Part shown: positions 21,601 to 31,642 of the stretch, piece by piece
How the letters are laid out: every line of letters begins with the position of its first letter
Numbering within the stretch: position 1 is the stretch's first letter
Source of the DNA: Aplidium turbinatum
Lineage: Eukaryota > Chordata > Ascidiacea > Aplousobranchia > Polyclinidae
NCBI GenBank assembly: GCA_918807975.1
Contig: OU964926.1
Location: forward strand, 20,157,996 to 20,221,995
Direction of reading: 5' to 3'
Length of the DNA: 64,000 nucleotides
Position numbers and translations under genes: made by a program
The notes under the pieces: model-generated
What the model saw: the letters and a program-made list of their open reading frames with translations, nothing else
Told to the model about the DNA's origin: nothing
The model's database searches: none

Positions 21601-23491
21601 GTAACTTTTCAATTGTCTTTCCAAACAAGTATTCTTTAAATATGCTCTATGTAACATTTACTAACGATCTTCTGTAGCTGACTGTATCAGCTGCACGACA
21701 AAACTTTCTGCAATTTTGAAAAGAACTTACCTGTTTCACGCGCTACAAACTACCACCCTGGTAGTATCATAAGAGAATAAGGCAATCGGTGTGAGCCTTC
21801 GCATCCCCTTCTTTAGATATCCCTGGTTTTGTTACCGATGGAAATGCATTTTAGCCTATGCGGTACAAAAAAGGCCCCTGCTACCATAAAACCAACTTGT
21901 GTCATTGCAAGTAATAAATTAGGGCTTTTGCGTTTCTTTTAATAGCAAGCTAAACAACGAAATTATTTGTGTCATTTTATGCTGTTTATTTCTCAAAACA
22001 TCATTCTGGCAACAGCTAACTTTGTTTTATTTTTATTTCATGTCGAATGATTGTAGTGACTATAGTGTTACTGCAGGTATAATGGTATATTTGATTGTTT
22101 TAAAGTGGTGAGTTTTTTGTGAAGATTTAGTTGTGATTACATTGAAACTTTTGTAATACGTCGTCTGGAATATTTTCTCACCGGGTCCACAGAATCTCAC
22201 CTCTACCTAGGGTGTAATAAATTGGGTGGGCATAATTGCTGCAGGAAAGGCGGCCGAGAAAAAGGAACTGGCCACCCTACTCTCCTTAGTCCGAAGGCTT
22301 AGAACAACGAGAACCTTATCTTCTCATACCCAACACTTCAATCAAGTATGGGACCATCTTTACCTTTTGTACCACAGAATCCGGAACAAGGTGTCCACCC
22401 GCTCCAGTCCGCCCATGTGCAGTCAACTGGGCAGCAGTTTTTATTGCAGGTCCTAAGAAAAGTAGGTTGAAACGTGTAACTCATTTCACGATATCTTTCA
22501 ATGTTAATCTAATCAAAAAAATGAGCCCAAAATGTAGATACTATAAAATCACGTTTAGCAAACGTTTCGTAAACTGTTTTTTATCTTCAGTATAGGCTAC
22601 TATTAATTTCAACAGCACTGATGAAGATGAAAACAATGAGTTTTCGAAACGCTTGCTAATTAAGAGTTTAGTGTCTAAATTTAGCGCCTTTTCTTTTTAG
22701 TTAGATTGTCCGGGCGTTGCTACTAAAATTCAATGTTATTTGTTAAAACAGAGATTGGTCTCTACAAGACATAAAAAAAAGTAAGCTATTATTTTTTTGT
22801 GCAGCGATAAATTACGATTAAAACCTTAATGCAAATCTTAGTTTACCTGTTTTCAATTTTTAGACCTTCGCAATCTGCTCCACCAAATTCAGGTAAAATA
22901 GATATTTCTCTACTTCGTGTTCGATATCCAACGCCACACGAGACCGAACATTCGCTCCAACCTTCCCACTGTGACCAAGTGCAATTAACAGCAGGACAGC
23001 TATGGGAATTGCAGGGTTCTTCATTTCCACTAAAACCTTTGCAGGGTTTTCCACCACATGATGCCATTGCTGTGATATTTCTCGAACGCATTTTTAATCC
23101 TCCACCGCATGGAACAGAGCACCTTCCAAACTCACCCCAACCGCTCCACTTGCAATCTATAGCACAACAATCTGTGTTGCAAACACGAAAATAGGTTCGG
23201 TTAGTGCAAGCACGACCCCCACAGCTTGGAGCAACTAGCACGGGTCTAGTTTTATTTTGAGTTCCACCGCCGCATGGTAATGAACAACTTCCGTAAGTAC
23301 CCCAAGATCCAAGCTTGCAATCAATTTTGCAACATTGAATGTTGCACGCTCTTTTTCTTGGTAAATTGTTACAGCAATTAGTTGTTGCCTTTGGAATTTC
23401 CCAACCTCCCCCACATGTTCGAGTGCAGGGTTGCCAATTAAATTTGCACGCACAGTCTGTTCGTCGTCGCCGCCGTCGTCGACTGAACCAC
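15672..23491 (-). CDS. Secreted TSP1-repeat/EGF protein, six internal exons (partial gene)
   Basis: Exons on the minus strand: 23491-22847, 22452-22182 (interrupted by a SINE), 20454-20313, 17414-17284, 16871-16635, 15794-15672. Phases join throughout (2,1,2,1,1). The product has seven thrombospondin type 1 repeats (WxxWxxC, CGxG and a closing CC each, e.g. WSGWGEFGRCSVPCGGG, EWSEWESCSATCGPG), then an EGF-like repeat (QNGGTLTQEACKC ... GWSGVCC), then a calcium-binding EGF repeat opening DIDEC with CTNTIGGYQCKC. Such proteins are secreted, disulphide-rich matrix or adhesion proteins; the orthologue is not clear (hemicentin-, SCO-spondin- or properdin-like families are all possible). Both ends are missing. 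A run of CGA/CGG codons (about seven Arg) opens the first exon. Introns hold SINEs and two DNA transposons. Confidence 0.88.
16103..16388 (+). mobile_element. tRNA-derived SINE, family 2
   Basis: The head has a tRNA-like A box (CGTGGCTCAGTGGTTACCGCC) split from a B box (GGTTCGATTCC) by ~20 bases. The body carries GGTACCGATTGTGTTCTTTC. Perfect 12-bp duplications TACTTCCTTGGT flank it (16091-16102, 16389-16400). A second copy lies at about 44430-44600. In the intron before the last recognised EGF exon. Confidence 0.85.
17570..17722 (-). mobile_element. tRNA-derived SINE, family 3 (Leu/Ser-like head)
   Basis: On the minus strand it starts CAGCTGCAAAGCCGAGTGGT, has the B box GGTTCGACACC, then TGTCTTGAGCAAGACATTTA and GCATGCCTTCGACTGCAG. 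A second copy, same orientation, is at 48840-48992. Lies in the TSP1 gene intron. Confidence 0.75.
17823..20245 (-). mobile_element. Long-TIR DNA transposon with degenerate transposase (TAGGG termini, 8-bp duplication)
   Basis: Inverted repeats of ~295 bp (17823-18115 and 19960-20245) start TAGGGTGCGGTGAAAAATTA. Perfect 8-bp duplications ATATATAC lie at 17815-17822 and 20246-20253. The interior encodes, on the minus strand, pieces of one protein in different frames: SDGTAVNTGNINGCI, LQWVICLLHCNELPL, PDSFSGAIGK and SRWLTLGCRR, then a C-terminal domain at 19044-18520 (VEDVSNSNQAIRKFVLPK). Proteins with SDGTxVNTG...LQWxICLLHxNELPL are common in cnidarian and arthropod genomes, and I associate them with IS3EU-like or a related poorly studied superfamily; that name is tentative. 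Broken by several frame changes. In an intron of the TSP1 gene. Confidence 0.8.
20674..20719 (-). ncRNA. Hammerhead-ribozyme-like motif, left palindrome arm
   Basis: Read on the minus strand: GTAATTC, core CTGATGA, an extra G, helix II GACAC/GTGTC with loop ACGTAC, GAA, then the self-complementary AACGTT, then A and GAGTT. Stem I pairs over about five bases (GTAATTC with GAGTT). The palindromic AACGTT in place of a stem III loop matches dimeric minimal hammerheads described in Penelope-like elements. The extra G before helix II is a departure from the strict consensus, so activity is uncertain. Confidence 0.5.
21222..21267 (+). ncRNA. Hammerhead-ribozyme-like motif, right palindrome arm
   Basis: Plus-strand counterpart of the motif at 20674-20719, with the same core and helix II. 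The base after the putative cleavage site is C instead of G, which removes one stem I pair. Confidence 0.45.
22197..22371 (+). mobile_element. SINE family 1 copy inserted inside a TSP1 coding exon
   Basis: 5'-truncated copy of the SINE at 1827-2100 (from the CTCACCTCTACCTAGG block through GGCGGCCGAG, CTGGCCACCCTACTCTCC and the TTTACC tail). Direct duplications CCACAGAATC at 22187-22196 and 22372-22381. The duplicated bases are exon sequence: on the minus strand they encode the end of a TSP1 half-repeat (FCG), four bases before the old splice donor at 22181. Confidence 0.85.
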
Positions 23492-23908
23492 CTTAAAAAC
23501 AAAAAAGAAGCTAGTTTACTTTACCTCGTAGGCTATTGTCAGCAGAGATTAATTTGAGGTCAAATTTGATTCACAGTTTTTGTTGGTACCAAAACTTCGA
23601 AACAATAACTGCAATTTCAGTTTTGAAGTGTTGTTGTATCTAACAATGTTTCCTATGTCGCAAAGGTTCCGAAAGTTGTAAAGCCAACGGCGGTTTTTGA
23701 TTGATATTTTTTTTATTTTTTTTATGATAATTGCATGGCTACTTCGAGATACGGCCTGGTTTGTTACATTCTGCAAATTTTTCCAGATTTTGCAAACTTT
23801 TCGTAATTACAATTTAGATTAGATAGAGAGGTTAGGCTACTTTTTAACCATAAACAGACGTAGCTGAGCAACACCACAGCACTTAACATTATAACAAACT
23901 AAAACAAA

Positions 23909-23947
23909 GCAAACGTTTTCGGCTACACATATAGCCCTTATCAAGCC
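23909..23947 (-). ncRNA. Degenerate hammerhead-like hairpin
   Basis: Minus strand: CTTGATAAG, helix GGCTA/TAGCC with a TATGTG loop, then GAAAACGTTT. Same layout as the palindrome motifs (one extra G, helix II, GAAAACGTT) but the CTGATGA core is changed at two positions, so it is a relic at most. Confidence 0.35.
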
Positions 23948-24034
23948 TAAAAGAAAAATATTACATTATAATTATATAAGAAGTAGGCTACTTGAGAGAC
24001 ATACAGTAAGCTATAACAAAAATATCGTCTAATC

Positions 24035-24905
24035 CAGTGGTTCTCAACCTTTTTTTCTTTTGTGGCCCATTTTCGTTGCACAAAAATTCTTATGACCCAA
24101 TAATCATTTATGCAAGAAAAAACTGCAAAATAGATTTAAAAACAAAATACAGCAGAAAATGTTCCAAAACAGATTATACCGTGCATCAATGAGATGCGTG
24201 CTCCTGAATGTTATTGACTAACTTGTAGTTGCAGTGGTTCTCAACATTAATGCCATATTCCTTCTTTGAAAGACACTACTATTGTCAATTTCTCCCCGCA
24301 ATAATTCACAAAAAAAAATATTAAAAACAGATCTGCACAAATTTCAGTAGGCTACCGCTTTCAGTTTGGCTATGACTTGATTTCACAAAGTGGTCTATTA
24401 GCCTACATCATAAAGTGTTGTAAAAACTCGACGTTGATCTAAAACTAGGCTATGTGCTCAGTCATAAATAAATTAACCATTTCAATAGATTATTTAGATA
24501 AATTTACATTTGATTTACGTTTTTTCTCTATTCCTTTCAACACGATTATTCCTCTCTTTAAGTTAAAGATTTCTCTTTACGGAGCCAAGTGGCTCCCTAT
24601 AAGAACCACACTGTTGTAGTTGCTTAAAATCAACGTTCGTATATTATGCAACAGACGGCATTGATTACATCACGCCACCAAAATTATTATTTCAGTAATT
24701 AGAATGGAAATTACCATTCTGCAGCAAATTAAAGCAGCACTCTTCATTGTTGCTACAATCAAAACAAGTAAACAAAACACACAAGTGTAAAATTAACTAT
24801 AGTAACACAAAAGAAACTAAATTTTTCACTAACTCTGGCAAAATTTTAAATAGGTCTGTGGCCCACCTCAGAATCTTTCCATGGCCCACCGGTTGAGAAC
24901 CGCTG
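24035..24905. mobile_element. hAT element with a second hAT nested inside
   Basis: Ends CAGTGGTTCTCAACC and GGTTGAGAACCGCTG; flanking 8-mers GTCTAATC (24027-24034) and TTCTAATC (24906-24913) differ at one base. No transposase. Interrupted by the element at 24232-24613. Confidence 0.85.
24232..24613. mobile_element. Nested hAT MITE
   Basis: Left end CAGTGGTTCTCAAC, right end AGAACCACACTG (two extra bases against the left). Perfect duplication TGTAGTTG at 24224-24231 and 24615-24622, with one extra T beside the right copy. It is therefore younger than the 24035-24905 element. Confidence 0.75.
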
Positions 24906-25782
24906 TTCTAATCTAAACAGGCAATGGTTTAGCGACAGGGCCTCCTATCTCTTAACCGTCTTTTATTGATTTGTCGTGTTATGCTTTGTTTGTGCAACTG
25001 TCTCATGTTGTGCTTCTCTTACGTAATATGTTTGGACTTTTCGTCCCTGAACAATCACTTTTTCGTCTTTCAAATACTCGTCTCGTTGTGCTGCGTAATC
25101 AAGTTTTTATTTCACGTAAGCAAGAAAACCTATGCAGTTTTTCAATTGTTTAGATCAAACCATATTTTTGTTATAGCCTACAGCCTGTTTCTCAATTAGC
25201 TACGCCACAATAGCCTACGTCTTATACAACGCAATACTTTTCTTTAAGGCTTGAAAAGGGCTTTATGTGTAGCCGAATAAGTTCACTTTATTATTTTTTT
25301 GTTTGTTACATTGTTAAATGTTTTGGTGTTGATCAGGCATGTCTGTTATTGATAACTAGCCTATGCATGAAATCTTCAAATGATAATGTTTTAACGTCTT
25401 TTTGATTGTCTTCTCCAGGTGATAAATTGGGTTTCAATATAAATTATCAGGGGTTGCTAAACAAAGACAATTTGATTCAGAATATTTCAGTCACTCTGGT
25501 GGCCGCTTGCTAACAGTCTGATTGGACATTTTTGGCTTTTTCTCATTCTTACTGCTTTCTCATTCAACAAGGTAACAAAAAGCTTTTATATCATTACGAG
25601 TCAGTAAAAAGTTGAAAAAAAATCTTATAAACTTTCAGTCAGACAGTAGAGGCATAGCCGTAGGAGACTAAAACATTTTAGGGGGCGAATAAAGTTTGCC
25701 CAAATTTTGTCTTTGCAAATATACTTTCAAAAACGCAGCATTAGGCCTACATCCAATCTCTGAGGTGGTGTACAGTCTAATA

Positions 25783-26127
25783 CAAGGGTTGGGAACCTTT
25801 GTAGGTGAGAGAGCCATGAGAGCTACATTTTTGGAAATGTTTTTCTGTAAGAACCATATAATGCTTTAACACTTGATACAACAAAGATGTAGTGGCATGG
25901 GATGAGTTGTAAAAAGGGGCCATGTGTTTACTGTAGATGAGAAAAACAGCGCGGGTTCTGGAGGACGTCTACCAGAATTTAAAAAAAAATACATATTTAA
26001 TTTGGTGCATTCTAACCGTATTTTCAGCATTAAATTGTGATGAAAATTTAAGATAAAACTTTCTGTGAGTCAGATGCGGCCACGAAGAGCCATATATGGC
26101 TCGCGAGCCATGGGTTCCCGACCCCTG
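25783..26127. mobile_element. Nested hAT MITE, CAAGGGTTGGGAACC termini
   Basis: Left CAAGGGTTGGGAACC, right GGTTCCCGACCCCTG; flanks GTCTAATA (25775-25782) and GTCTAATG (26128-26135) differ at one base. Contains GAGCCAT/ATGGCTC blocks near both ends. It inserted into the 25653-27286 element. Confidence 0.85.
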
Positions 26128-26393
26128 GTCTAATGACTCCACAGTTATCAACTTGGCAGTGTACGAAAACACAGGCAACAAAACGTTCAACTTAGGTAAA
26201 CAAGGCTGATTTAATTTTAATCTACATTCAAAGGTCTGTCTGTCCTAATTACCGTAACATACCATCAAATTAAATTTTTCTTGCATCAAACTTGCACCTT
26301 TGAACAAAACTAGAATTTGTATTAATTTTGATGTAGGCTATCCTAATATTACTGAAATCATAGTCATTGTTCTTTCAGTACCATCGTTACGTT

Positions 26394-27220
26394 AATAACT
26401 GGACATTTTTGCCCTAATATTTTTACAAATAACTGTATTAGTAGGATATGGACAAAAAATCTAAACAGTTTTCGATGCTAAAACAGGAACATCGTAGTTA
26501 TCACAGTACCTAGCAGGCTTTCAAAATTGCACCGATGAAGAAATGTAGGCTATAGTATCATAATGAATATCTGAACTAAGCTTACATCTAGTTACCAATT
26601 GCATTATTTTTTGCATTTAATTTATGCAGATGCTGAATCGAAGCTTAATATTCAGCTCAAATTGCAATACCAAATACAAAAGCTTCCAAAATTTATGATG
26701 CTACATTTTACATTAAAAAAATGTTAATAAATTTTAAAATGCAACACTGGGCTATACAAAGTTCCTAAACTTGTAAAATATTGAAACTCATGATAAAAAT
26801 GAATTTGTCCAAATAACTAGACATTTTTGCCCAAATGATTTTATTAACAACTGCATTAGTAGGATATACTGTAAAAATACTCATAAGGTTACCAGCACCC
26901 AGCAGGCTTTTGAATCCTACTGTACCTGCAAAGAAATCTAGCCTTCATGCTTGTGAATAAACTTATCTCTGCTCGCCAATTGTGCTCTTTTACTGTACAC
27001 TTAATTTTGCAAATGTTGAATCAAAACTTATCATTCTGCCCAAATTGCAATGCCGCATGCAATAGTTTCCAAAATCGATGATAACACATTTTACATTCAT
27101 TGGAAAATATCAATGTATCTCATAAATTATAACAATTATGTAAAGTTTGTAAACTGGTGATATGTCGAAACATCATGGTAAAATTGATTTGCCCAAATAA
27201 CTGGACATTTTTACCCAAAT
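26394..27220. repeat. Two ~400-bp tandem units inside the hAT element
   Basis: Blocks GGACATTTTTGCCC, GCATTAGTAGGATAT, CCAATTG, AAATTGCAAT and ACATTTTACATT recur in the same order from 26394, from about 26816, and begin a third time at about 27200. The units have diverged strongly. Confidence 0.65.
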
Positions 27221-28662
27221 TCGCGACGTTTTTTTTTTTTTCAGCGGGAGGGCGACCGCCCCCGCTCCCCATCTCCTACGACTATGAGTAGAGGTAGTCA
27301 AAATCTGTAAAACATGACAAATCAGGCCGTAGGCTACCTCCAGGAAGCCATGGGTCGTTGCTAACAATTTTTACTTCAATAAGAGTAAAATGTATTAAAT
27401 TAATACATCAAAAATGTAATATTATTATGACAATAAGAATAAGCACCACTAGTTACCAGTTCACAATTTATAATAGGGTAACCGAACTCCATCCCGAAAA
27501 AAAAAACTGAGTTCATTACCGTGGTCAATTTATTGAGCATTTTTGCTACAATTCTTTTTTAAATATAGTTATTGTTTAGGCCTACTCAAAAATTCTAGAT
27601 TGACGACGCACTTACCACCCTTTTGAACCGCCCAATAAGCAGCCGACAATTATGAAGGAAAGCAATAGAAACAAATGGTTCATCTCGAAGCAAGAATACA
27701 CAAATTCCAAACGTTAGTAATTTTAAACCTGTAAAATAACTATAGTATAACCTAAGTTTTAGGTAGATAGTTGGCCTGATATGAGCGATTATTTTTGATG
27801 AAGCATATAGGCCTAGGCTACGATCCACATTAAACACACAAATTTGCATATTATGTGTATTTTGCAACAGTTTCTAGAATTTCACGTTCTATTAGTTTAT
27901 CAGGATGCTAAAATGAGCTATCTTGTCTATCTGCTCCTTGACAGCTTATTGCATGCCCAGTAAAGCAAGTTGCGACACTTAAAGATTACAATCTACACTG
28001 CAACAGTTATTATTACGGTTGCAGTGGCTGAATTACTGTTGCAATGTCCTGAAAGCACCAGCTTAAAGTGCCCCTGACAGGTAAATAAATTTGCGAAATT
28101 TACCTAAGATACCAAAAAGGTGACACTAACAAACTTCCCTGACCAGAAAATTGTAAAAAATATCAACAGGCTACTAAGTTACACGCTTGCAAACTTTCGT
28201 TGACATCGGCGAATCTGACACTCATTCTATTGCGAAAATAAAAACGGCAACATCGCTGTGACGTCACCGTAAGCTGGAAGGATTCAATCTGTGGTGACTG
28301 GTGACTTGGTTAGGTATAGTACGCTACTGCAAAACGTGAATGTGTGGGGCTCTGTTGGTCTAAAGCATGTGCAAATTAAGAATTACCGAAATAGAAAAGT
28401 GAACTTACTATTACTACCAGGTTTTGATCAAATAGGTTGAGTTTATTTTTATCAAACAGCATCTCAATTCAATTGAAATTGCAGTTTCATAGGGCTACAA
28501 TTTTGATGCTTTTTTATTTGTCTTAATCTGGCTATAGCCATTTGCAGTGTAACAACAGTATCTCACAAACAGTAGGCTACCTTTAATTTATGGTTGAGGC
28601 AATGCTTAAAAATTGCTGTTCATGTGTATTGTTGTATTTAAAAATATCTATCCCAAATTTCC

Positions 28663-30620
28663 TTGCCAACTGAAAGTATTAAATGCAATAATTCTCATTG
28701 TTCAGATGCTTCTCATGTTGCCTCAATAGACTCTTTCTATAATTTTATAACTGATGCTCTCAAAGCAGCTTCTGATAAAATCTTTGTTGGTGTAAAGAAG
28801 AAATGTAACATATTTTCTGTTCCTGGTTGGAATAATCATGTTAAGCAAGCTCATGCTACTGCCAGAGAAAGTTACATCATGTAGGTGAAAAATGGGAAAC
28901 AGTGAAATGGTTACCTATATGAGTTGATGCAGAGCAAACAAAAGGAGTTTAAAAAAGCCTTTCGCCGTTGTAATCATGCCTCTGAACAACATAGAGCAAA
29001 TGTGTTTGCCTCAGCACTCAACTTGGACAGCTCACATAGGTCATTTTGGCAGAAAGTAAAAAAGTCTACTTGCAAAAAGAGTTCTCTTCCTGTAAATGTT
29101 GGTGGAGCACAAAGTCCTGAAGCAATTTCTGAGATGTGAAAACATCATTACAGCTCCTTGCTAAATTCTAGCAAAACCAACACTGAAAAAGAATTTGTTA
29201 ACTCATGTATTTCTTCTAGGGATAAATATTACAACTTTTGTTGCAACATGGACACAATTGGTTCCTTGCTTGTCAAACTGCCATAAACCGCGCTGCTGGT
29301 GCTGACAAAATTTCAGCTGAACATATTGTTTATGCTGATTATTTGTTTTTATATCAGTGTACTTTTTAATATGTGTCTTAGTCATGGCACTGTACCAAAT
29401 TCTTGCTTAAACACTGTCTTAGTCCCGATTGTAAAGAATTTGAATGGCGACATTCAAGATTCAGGTAACTATAGACTTATTGCTTTAGCCACAGTAATCT
29501 CAAAACTGTTTGAACGTTTTATGTGAATCATCTATTGCCTTTCTGGAATACCAGTGACAATCAATTTGGGTTTAAGTCTGGTCATAGTACTGAAATGAGT
29601 GTTTTTTAATAAAACAACCAGTGTCCTGTTATATCAGTCATGACATTCCTGTATATTCTGTCTTTTTGGATGCTTCAAAAGCCTTCGACAAAGTCAATCA
29701 TCATTTATTGTTTAAAACGCTTATCACATGTAACGTGCCTACTGCCTATCTATTTTGTTCGCTTATTGGAATACTGGTGACCTTTGTGCCTTTATAGTAA
29801 AAAAACCATGCAAGTGAGGTGGGAAGGTCACCTGTGCCAATCATTTACTGTGTCCAGCGGAGTCTGACAAGGTGGGGTGTTAAGCCCCTATCTTTTTGCC
29901 GTATATATTGATCAGCTTTCTTATCTCAATAAAACAAAAGTTGGTTGCTATGTTGGCAACTCTTGTCTAAGTCATATTATGTTTCCTGATGACATTTACT
30001 GCATCTCGCCTAGTTTGTGTGGCTTACAAAATTTGTTAGATGTTTGCCACAAGTATGCTGTTGAACATGAAATTACTTTCAATTCTAAAAAGTCATTTGG
30101 TATGTTATTCTCCCCAAAAAACTTTTATCTTTTACGTGCTCCTCTGCTACGTCTAGGTAAATCTGAAATTGTGTTCACAGACTCTGTAAAATATCTGGCT
30201 GTATTTATTGATAGTTCTCAGATGAAAATTATATTTCAAGGCAAGTACGCTCTCAGTACTGTGCTGCAAATAATGCAAAATCTCAATTTTTCTAAATGCT
30301 CACCCGCTGTAAAAAACAGTTTATTTCGTTCTTATTGTATGTCGTTTTACTTATCCCAGTTGTGGAACAAGTTTAAATCTTCTAGTATAAAACGATTACG
30401 TGTTGCTTACAATGACTCTTTCAGAATATTGCACAATTTGCCTCGTTAGGTCAGTGCCCGAAAATATCAAGTAATGAATAATGTAACTACGTTTGATGCT
30501 TTATTGAGGAAAAAACATGTTTTCGTTTATTAACCGATTGCATACACTCCTCAAATCGCTTTATATCAGACATGATGTCATCTGATTATTTTTATCGTTC
30601 TGAATGCTTTCAATTCTTCC
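28663..30620 (+). pseudogene. Non-LTR retrotransposon fragment
   Basis: Pieces of a LINE ORF in the same orientation: a pre-RT region (28663-29139), RT pieces PNSCLNTVLVPIVKNLNG and SGNYRLIALATVISKLFE (29390-29520), then a long open stretch at 29877-30449 with a changed catalytic box (FPDDIYCIS for FADD) and thumb-like sequence (LRVAYNDSFRILHNLPR). Several frame breaks. The clade is uncertain. Nested in the Kolobok-like element. Confidence 0.75.
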
Positions 30621-30812
30621 AACGCTCATTATATGTAAATTTGTGACAGTAGATAGCCTATTTAGTGAGCTTTTAAACCGACGGCATCCAAGGTGGCTCT
30701 CTGTGATCTTTGTGCATTTTCAGTTTGTGTATTACAGTATTTCGTTGTTTTCTTTTCGATGTGGACAGCTTTGTCTGACGCAAATAAATAAATATGTGAC
30801 AGTGTCAGTGAC

Positions 30813-31117
30813 AAAGACCGTGTGGTTTCTTTTTACGCTTTCCCACAAAACAAGGTGCTGAGAAGAAAATGGTACAAGTTTTCTTCAAGTGTTCGAAAGT
30901 AGGATGGGCCATACAAAACTAGTCATATCTGTTCTCTTCACTTCACTGAAGATGATTTTGTTAATACCACTCAAGTAAAAATGGGCTTGAGCAAACTTTA
31001 CATTTTGAAGGAATCTGCCATAGGCTACCATCTATAACAGCAAAGATGCAACCAGTTGCTGATGATGATTTCAGCACTTCTAAACAACAACGTTTACAAA
31101 AACGTACCCTTGTACAG
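30813..31117 (+). pseudogene. THAP zinc-finger domain relic
   Basis: Reads KDRVVSFYAFP, RRKWYKFSSSVRK, an in-frame stop, then SHICSLHFTEDDF and LYILKESAI. This order (FP, RxxW, ICSxHFxxxDF, L...A[VI]PSI) is the THAP fold, although the first CxxC pair was not found. Between AI and PSI there is a 5-bp GGCTA excess (TAGGCTA at 31021-31027) that breaks the frame. A GT follows at 31118, so it may have been a spliced exon. Confidence 0.7.
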
Positions 31118-31642
31118 GTAAACTAGGCTTTTACATGTATAGACTCTGCTATGTACGTACTGAGGGCACATTATGAGAGAGAGAGAACTTTTATTTATTA
31201 TGAATAGTGATGATGAATTAAATATGAATGATGATTCGTACAATTTCTTCATTTTTCACTTCAAGTATATTTTAGGTTTTGTAGGAACGTATCCAGTACA
31301 GTTTTATTAAACTGTAAAAAACAACAGATCTTTGAAAAAAGCAACCGCTTGTACCAACTCCGACTAAACTGTGATCCAGCAATCACATCTAGGAAACGTA
31401 TGTTTCATCCGTCGCTAAGAACGCCGACTTACAATGACGTAATACCACCAAAGTCGTCCCAGAGCAGTGAAATATGGAGTTTCGCCTGTGGTGGCGCTGC
31501 GGAGCCGTCGTTTGATGTAAATTACGCCCTAACCAGTCGAGCTACGAGGTTATGGTTAAAAAGTTCGCTAAGTATGATTCTGCGCAAGGAAATGCTTTAA
31601 AAAGTTACTATACTTGGATCCAACCTGTCAGGGGCACTTTAA

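Larger units (their letters stand above)
20540..21825. mobile_element. hAT-type element carrying the palindrome
   Basis: Ends CTGGGATATCTAAAGA and the inverted TCTTTAGATATCCCTG, with perfect 8-bp duplications GTTTTGTT (20532-20539, 21826-21833). An extra copy of the terminal block (ATATCTAAGGAAG...GATACGAAGGCT) lies at 21332-21362, inverted relative to the right end, so part of the element is duplicated. No transposase. In the TSP1 gene intron before the 20454-20313 exon. Confidence 0.75.
25653..27286. mobile_element. hAT element, CATAGCCGTAGGAGA termini, with internal tandem repeats
   Basis: Inverted ends CATAGCCGTAGGAGA and TCTCCTACGACTATG; perfect 8-bp duplications AGTAGAGG at 25645-25652 and 27287-27294. 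About 0.8 kb of the interior (26394-27220) is two diverged copies of a ~400-bp unit. Another hAT sits at 25783-26127. Confidence 0.88.
23734..27352. mobile_element. Possible large outer element whose ends match the 37.4-kb MITE
   Basis: The left end (CATGGCTACTTCGAGATACGG at 23734) and right end (CAGGCCGTA...GGAAGCCATG, to 27352) are inverted and resemble the termini of the MITE at 37351-37767. Flanking 8-mers GATAATTG and GGTCGTTG match at five positions. If real, it contains the hAT elements listed next. The pairing is inference. Confidence 0.35.
28067..31638. mobile_element. Kolobok-like element (TTAA target, THAP relic)
   Basis: Inverted ends AGTGCCCCTGACAGGT (28067) and ACCTGTCAGGGGCACT (to 31638), each flanked by TTAA (28063-28066, 31639-31642). 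A THAP zinc-finger relic lies at 30813-31117; Kolobok transposases are known to carry THAP domains and to target TTAA. A non-LTR retrotransposon fragment occupies about 28663-30620. No DDE transposase core was recognised. piggyBac also uses TTAA, but the termini and THAP favour Kolobok. Confidence 0.72.

Noticed and set aside
22625-22665. Canonical hammerhead ribozyme
   Set aside because: Four unpaired bases between CTGATGA and the hairpin break the core; listed only as a look-alike.
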